Source of the DNA: Pseudomonadota bacterium
Lineage (GTDB): Bacteria > Pseudomonadota > Alphaproteobacteria > Caulobacterales > Caulobacteraceae
Direction: 5' to 3'
Assembly (NCBI GenBank): GCA_023445955.1
Contig: JAEXJH010000267.1
Coordinates: 1 to 5,143, forward strand
Length of the DNA stretch: 5,143 nt
In this document: positions 1 to 5,143 of the stretch, one piece after another
How the letters are laid out: each line of letters starts with the position of its first letter
Position numbering within the stretch: the stretch's first letter is position 1
The notes under the pieces: generated by a model
The model's database searches: none
Seen by the model: only the letters and a program-made list of their open reading frames with translations
What the model was told of the DNA's origin: nothing
Program-made: the position numbers and the translations under genes

Positions 1-2
1 GC

Positions 3-1073
3 CTGCGCCCGCAAGGCGGCGGCGTCTCGGCCCTGGGCTACACGATCCGCTCGAACGCCAACCTGCTGCGCGGCCTGTCGGCGCGCCTGGGCAAGCAGGC
101 GGTCGAGCGCCTGGTGCACGAGACCGACATCGCGCTGGAGCGCCTGGGCCCGCTGCTGGACGGCCGCGCCAAGGACGGCTTCGCCCGCCACTGCCACGGC
201 GACCTGCACCTGGGGAATATCCTGATCGAGAACGGTCAGCCGATCCTGTTCGACTGCATCGAGTTCAACGACACCCTGTCGGACATCGACGTGCAGTACG
301 ACCTGGCCTTCCTGCTGATGGACCTGGACTTCCGCCGCCGCCGCGACGCCGCCGGCCGGGTGCTGAACGCCTATCTGGACGAGGCCGCCCGTACGTTCGG
401 CGACGGCCTGTGGACGGGTCTGGCGGCCCTGCCGCTGATGCTGAGCGTTCGCGCCGCCGTGCGCACCCACGTCTGGGCCTATACCGGCGACGACGAGGCC
501 GCGCGGGCCTATCTGAACACCGCCCTGGAGCACTTGGCGCCCAAGCCGGTCAGCCTGGTGGCGGCCGGTGGCCTGTCGGGCTCGGGCAAGTCGACCTTCT
601 CGCGGGTTTGCGCGCCCGGCCTGGGCTCGGCCCCGGGCGCGGTGGTGCTGCGCACCGACGAGATCCGCAAGCGCCTGTGGGGCGTGCCGTCGCTGCAGCG
701 CCTGCCGCGCGAGGCCTATACGCCGGAGATGAGCGCCAAGGTCTATGACCAGCTGTTCTCGGACGCCGAGCTTTGCCTGAAGGCGGGGCGCTCGGTGGTG
801 CTGGACGCGGTGTTCCTGAAGACCGAAGAGCGCGCCCGCGCCGAGGCCTTGGCCAAGACCTGCGACGTCGGCTTCCTGGGCGTGTGGCTGGAAGCGCCGC
901 CCGAGGTGCTGCGCGAGCGCGTGGCCGCCCGCGTCAACGACGCCTCGGACGCCGACGTGGCGGTGCTGGAGACCCAGCTGTCGCGGGATACGGGCGAGAT
1001 CACCTGGCGCAAGGTCGACACGGTGAATGCGTTCGAGGATGAGGCGAGGGCGCTGGCCGAGACGATGGGGTAG
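3..1073 (+). CDS. Bifunctional APH-like phosphotransferase / P-loop kinase (5' partial)
   Basis: The frame is open from the first full codon at position 3 to a TAG at 1071-1073. The start lies upstream of the window, and the GTG at 114 is internal. The visible part is 356 residues (fragment numbering). The first half is the C-terminal lobe of an aminoglycoside-phosphotransferase/choline-kinase-like fold: a Brenner motif HGDLHLGN (residues 65-72, catalytic Asp67, Asn72) and a metal-binding Asp84 in LFDCIEFN. The second half, from about residue 183, is a nucleotide-kinase-like P-loop domain with Walker A GLSGSGKST (190-198), then RTDEIRKRLWG and a Walker-B-like VVLDAVF. This order matches proteins annotated as bifunctional aminoglycoside phosphotransferase/ATP-binding protein, which I recall as roughly 500 residues, so about a third is probably missing. 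The real substrate is not established for the family, and drug resistance should not be assumed. It is probably a soluble cytosolic enzyme. Domain call firm; function open. Confidence 0.9.
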   Translation: MRPQGGGVSALGYTIRSNANLLRGLSARLGKQAVERLVHETDIALERLGPLLDGRAKDGFARHCHGDLHLGNILIENGQPILFDCIEFNDTLSDIDVQYDLAFLLMDLDFRRRRDAAGRVLNAYLDEAARTFGDGLWTGLAALPLMLSVRAAVRTHVWAYTGDDEAARAYLNTALEHLAPKPVSLVAAGGLSGSGKSTFSRVCAPGLGSAPGAVVLRTDEIRKRLWGVPSLQRLPREAYTPEMSAKVYDQLFSDAELCLKAGRSVVLDAVFLKTEERARAEALAKTCDVGFLGVWLEAPPEVLRERVAARVNDASDADVAVLETQLSRDTGEITWRKVDTVNAFEDEARALAETMG

Positions 1074-1086
1074 GGCGCTCAGCAGC

Positions 1087-2844
1087 CTAAGCCGCCCGCA
1101 GCCCCTCGTTCGGCGGTTCGGGGTTCACCGCCCGGATGATCGCCGTGATCAGGTCCATCGGCTTGACCGGCTTGCCCAGGTGGTCGTCGAAGCCCAGCCC
1201 CAGGAACCGCTCGCGATCGCCGGCCATGGCCGAGGCGGTCAGGGCGATGACGGGCAGGGCGGGGTCGCCGGCCTTGCCGCCGCGGATGGCCTCCAGCGCG
1301 GTGATGCCGTCCATCACCGGCATGTTGATGTCCATCAGCACACAGTCGTAGCGGCCCGTGGCCATGGCCTTCAGGGCCTCTTCGCCGTTCTCGACGACGG
1401 TCAGGGCCACGCCCGTCGGCTCCAGCATGGTGCGCACGACCAGCTGGTTGACGGCGTTGTCCTCGGCCATCAGCACGCGGATCTGGTCGAGGTTCTCGTC
1501 GTCCTCGATCTCGGGCTCCGGGGCCGGCGCGACCGCCTGAGCCGCCTCGGCGCGGATGGTCAGGACGAAGCAGGCGCCGACTGGGACCGCGCGCAGCTCC
1601 AGGTCGCCGCCCAGCTGGCGGGCCAGGGCGCGCGAGATGGTCAGGCCCAGGCCTGCGCCGCCGTGGCTGCGCGAGATCGTCTGGTCGGCCTGGGTGAAGC
1701 TGTCGAACACGCGGTCGGCGGCCGACGGCGGCACGCCGGGACCGGTGTCGCTGACCGCAAAGCGCAGGGTCCAGGCGTCCCCCGCGCGCTCGGCGCCGAC
1801 GCTGACGCGGACATGGCCGGCGGCGGTGAACTTGACGGCGTTGGACACGAGGTTGGTCAGGATCTGGCGGATGCGCAGCGGATCGGCGTAGATCCAGCCA
1901 GGCACCTCGGCCCCGAAGTCGGCGAACAGCGACAGGTTCTTGAACACCGCCGCGTCGCGCCAGGCGTCGACCACGTCGGCGACGATGGCGCGGGGGTCCA
2001 GGGTCTCGGGGACCAGCTCGACGCGGCCGGCCTCGATCCGCGACAGGTCCAGCACGTCGTTGAGCAGCTGCATCAGGCTGTCGCCCGACTTCAGCATCAG
2101 GGCGACCTGCTCGCGTTGGGCCGGGTTCAGGGGCGAGCGCTCAAGGGCGTGGGCCATGCCCAACAGGCCGTTCATCGGCGTGCGCAGCTCGTGGCTGGTG
2201 ACGGCGATGAAGGTCGACTTGGCGCGGGCGGCTTCCAGGGCGCGCTCGCGTTCCTCTCGCAGGCCGCGGGTCAGTTCGTCCATCCGCCGGGCGGCGGCGC
2301 GGTTGCGCAGGGCGACGTTCACCGTGACGGCGATCAGCAGCACCAGCGACCAGCGCATCGACTGGGTGACCATGTCGGCGCCGGGCATGAAGAAGAAGGG
2401 GAAGATGACCAGGCAGGCGGCCGGGATCACCCCGCTGATGATCAGCAGCGCCAGCGGCTGGTGGCGATATTGCTGGGTGAAGACCAGCTGGCCGCACCAG
2501 ATGGCGACGGCGGCGATCTTCAGCTTGTCGGGGCCATGCATCCACAGCAGCGCCGCCAGCCCCGCCCAGCTGCCGTTGACCGGGATCGAGGCCAGGATGA
2601 AGGCGGCGCGGTCGCCCTGGGTGACCGGGCGTTCCCGGCCGAAATTGCGGCAGGCCAGGGTCGCCAGGCCCTCGGCGACCAGGAAGCCGGCCAGCCAGGC
2701 CAGCGCGGTGGCCGCGCCCAGGCCCAGGCCGATGATCCCGGCGGCCAGACCGCCGGAGACGAGACGCGAGACGCCGAGACGCCGGATGTCGGCGCCGACC
2801 TCGTCCAATCTCTCGTCCGCCAGAGTGTCGGCCAGCCAGCCCAC
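1087..2844 (-). CDS. Membrane-bound hybrid sensor histidine kinase/response regulator
   Basis: A complete 585-residue protein. Residues about 30-180 are hydrophobic with roughly five or six membrane spans (about 30-60, 82-102, 107-124, 131-152, 163-180). I recognise no PAS, HAMP or periplasmic sensor domain. A charged helical linker (182-210) leads to HisKA with phospho-acceptor His218 in SHELRTP, including the ExxT pattern linked to phosphatase activity. HATPase_c follows: N box Asn335, G1 DTGPG (366-370), F box around 380-383, G2 GGAGLGLT (395-402). After an acidic, proline-containing linker (434-454) comes a receiver with acidic pair Glu461/Asp462, phospho-acceptor Asp505, Thr536 and Lys558. 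All catalytic residues are present, so it should be active. No HPt domain is fused and no cognate regulator is adjacent, so a separate phosphotransferase is expected. The start is GTG at 2842-2844, with GGAG eight bases upstream; an ATG at 2847-2849 is out of frame. It converges on the APH/P-loop kinase and diverges from the acyl-CoA ligase. Confidence 0.95.
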   Translation of the reverse strand: MGWLADTLADERLDEVGADIRRLGVSRLVSGGLAAGIIGLGLGAATALAWLAGFLVAEGLATLACRNFGRERPVTQGDRAAFILASIPVNGSWAGLAALLWMHGPDKLKIAAVAIWCGQLVFTQQYRHQPLALLIISGVIPAACLVIFPFFFMPGADMVTQSMRWSLVLLIAVTVNVALRNRAAARRMDELTRGLREERERALEAARAKSTFIAVTSHELRTPMNGLLGMAHALERSPLNPAQREQVALMLKSGDSLMQLLNDVLDLSRIEAGRVELVPETLDPRAIVADVVDAWRDAAVFKNLSLFADFGAEVPGWIYADPLRIRQILTNLVSNAVKFTAAGHVRVSVGAERAGDAWTLRFAVSDTGPGVPPSAADRVFDSFTQADQTISRSHGGAGLGLTISRALARQLGGDLELRAVPVGACFVLTIRAEAAQAVAPAPEPEIEDDENLDQIRVLMAEDNAVNQLVVRTMLEPTGVALTVVENGEEALKAMATGRYDCVLMDINMPVMDGITALEAIRGGKAGDPALPVIALTASAMAGDRERFLGLGFDDHLGKPVKPMDLITAIIRAVNPEPPNEGLRAA

Positions 2845-2852
2845 GCCATCGT

Positions 2853-2856
2853 CTCC
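2853..2856 (-). promoter_or_regulatory. Ribosome binding site of the hybrid kinase, deciding its GTG start
   Basis: On the minus strand GGAG is followed by ACGATGGC and then GTG. The eight-base spacing suits the GTG at 2842-2844, whose frame encodes the full kinase. The ATG at 2847-2849 is only three bases from GGAG and lies in another frame, so it is a poor start. By-eye call. Confidence 0.6.
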
Positions 2857-2862
2857 TATCGA

Positions 2863-2875
2863 CGAACCACGTTCG
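2863..2875. repeat. Short inverted repeat CGAAC-CAC-GTTCG in the kinase leader
   Basis: Perfect 5-bp arms around a 3-bp centre, starting 18 bp upstream of the kinase GTG and just upstream of its ribosome binding site. It could be a small operator half-site pair. A 5+5 match is easily reached by chance, so the sequence supports the repeat but not a function. Confidence 0.3.
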
Positions 2876-2907
2876 CTCAGGGGGAACTATCCGCCCATCG
2901 CAACCAA

Positions 2908-2920
2908 GAGTCTCTAAATC
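2908..2920 (+). promoter_or_regulatory. GANTC site abutting a Caulobacter-like -10 element (candidate promoter)
   Basis: GAGTC at 2908-2912 fits GANTC, the target of the cell-cycle methyltransferase CcrM in Alphaproteobacteria. It is followed at once by TCTAAATC (2913-2920), which matches seven of eight positions of the Caulobacter housekeeping -10 consensus GCTANAWC. The likely start of transcription would be near 2926, giving a ligase leader of about 145 nt. I see no good -35 (TTGACGS) 10-14 bp upstream, which weakens the call. It also weakly favours an activator-dependent promoter: GcrA is known to act at methylated GANTC sites in or near core promoters. The genus-level assumption is inferred. 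Confidence 0.35.
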
Positions 2921-2945
2921 GAGCGTGCGACCGATTGGCGCGGCG

Positions 2946-2963
2946 TGGTCGGATACCCGACCA
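2946..2963. promoter_or_regulatory. 18-bp perfect palindrome, candidate operator between divergent genes
   Basis: TGGTCGG-ATAC-CCGACCA has two perfect 7-bp arms around a 4-bp spacer. It sits about midway between the two start codons, 101 bp from the kinase start and 109 bp from the ligase start. This geometry is typical of a dimeric repressor operator. If the candidate -10 at 2913-2920 is real, the palindrome covers about +20 to +37, where binding would block transcription. The TGGTC/GACCA ends recall the E. coli FadR half-sites, but FadR separates them by 1 bp and here the gap is 8 bp, so FadR itself is not claimed. A terminator is less likely: the nearest T tract (2979-2982) is 15 bases past the stem. 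Confidence 0.45.
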
Positions 2964-2995
2964 AGGTTCGCGGCGCTCTTTTCCCTTGTGGGGGC

Positions 2996-3019
2996 GCGGC
3001 GCGTTGCGTGTTGCGCCGC
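2996..3019. repeat. Inverted repeat GCGGCGC ... GCGCCGC upstream of the ligase
   Basis: Perfect 7-bp arms (2996-3002 and 3013-3019) flank a 10-base centre that carries a near-duplicated GTTGCGT/GTTGCGC. It could form a hairpin in the ligase leader or bind a protein. In such GC-rich sequence a 7-bp GC-only match is weak evidence, and there is no following T tract. Confidence 0.25.
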
Positions 3020-3063
3020 ACACCGATAGCCTCGGGTGAACGATGATAAGCGGCCGGGAGCGT

Positions 3064-3067
3064 GGAG
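3064..3067 (+). promoter_or_regulatory. Ribosome binding site of the acyl-CoA ligase
   Basis: GGAG lies five bases before the ATG at 3073-3075. This spacing favours that ATG over the in-frame ATG at 3085. It also agrees with the MQGLM opening I recall for AlkK-type ligases. Confidence 0.65.
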
Positions 3068-3072
3068 TTCAG

Positions 3073-5143
<2,071 letters not shown>

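Noticed and set aside
114..1073. A complete 319-residue gene starting at GTG 114
   Set aside because: The same frame stays open upstream to the window edge with sequence plausible for the APH domain, and a start at 114 would cut that domain in half. The gene is therefore partial at its 5' end.
2520..2849. 109-codon minus-strand frame starting at ATG 2847-2849, just before the kinase GTG
   Set aside because: It overlaps the kinase N-terminus in another frame, gives a Trp/Arg/Pro/Ser-rich product, and its ATG is too close to GGAG.
2989..3007. Possible sigma-54 promoter TGGGGG ... TTGC
   Set aside because: The distance between the GG and GC elements is about 4 bp too long and the -24 element is a poor match.
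3004..3030. Possible promoter TTGCGT (3004-3009), 15 bases, GATAGC (3025-3030) for the ligase
   Set aside because: Both hexamers are poor matches and the spacing is short. Not strong enough to call.
1027..3039. 670-codon open frame on the plus strand opposite the hybrid kinase
   Set aside because: It is antisense to a gene with every expected kinase and receiver motif. Its translation is Gln/Gly/Arg/Asp/His-rich with no recognisable domain. GC-rich codon bias commonly leaves such antisense frames open.

Overview
The window is about two-thirds or more G+C with strong G/C third-position bias. It looks like an alphaproteobacterium, most likely Caulobacter or a close relative. That guess rests on codon use, the style of the orphan hybrid kinase, and a GANTC (CcrM-type) site beside a Caulobacter-like -10 element in the only real intergenic gap. 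No taxonomic marker gene is present, so genus is an inference.

Layout: (1) 3-1073, plus strand, is the 3' part of a two-domain kinase: an aminoglycoside-phosphotransferase-like (APH) domain followed by a P-loop kinase domain. Its 5' end lies outside the window. (2) 1087-2844, minus strand, is a complete membrane-bound hybrid histidine kinase (HisKA, HATPase_c, receiver) convergent with gene 1, only 13 bp away. (3) 2845-3072 is a 228-bp divergent intergenic region. It holds ribosome binding sites for both flanking genes, an 18-bp perfect palindrome, smaller inverted repeats, a GANTC site and a possible -10 element. (4) 3073 to the window end, plus strand, is a medium/long-chain fatty-acid:CoA ligase of the AlkK type. 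After its normal C-terminus it runs on, in frame and without a stop, into a Pro/Glu/Ala-rich tail of at least 141 residues that leaves the window.

How they work together: the ligase activates free fatty acids to acyl-CoA, the entry step for beta-oxidation or lipid building. The kinase should sense a membrane or extracellular cue and pass phosphate through its own receiver to an unseen histidine phosphotransferase. The divergent arrangement allows shared regulation of kinase and ligase, but nothing in the sequence proves a functional link. The APH/P-loop kinase is probably unrelated to the other two.

I see no RNA gene, mobile element, CRISPR array or obvious novel multi-gene system. The points most worth a second look are the ligase's long low-complexity tail and the palindrome/GANTC cluster between the divergent genes. 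Several very long open frames (for example 1027-3039 plus and 2914-4869 minus) are antisense or out-of-frame shadows of these genes.
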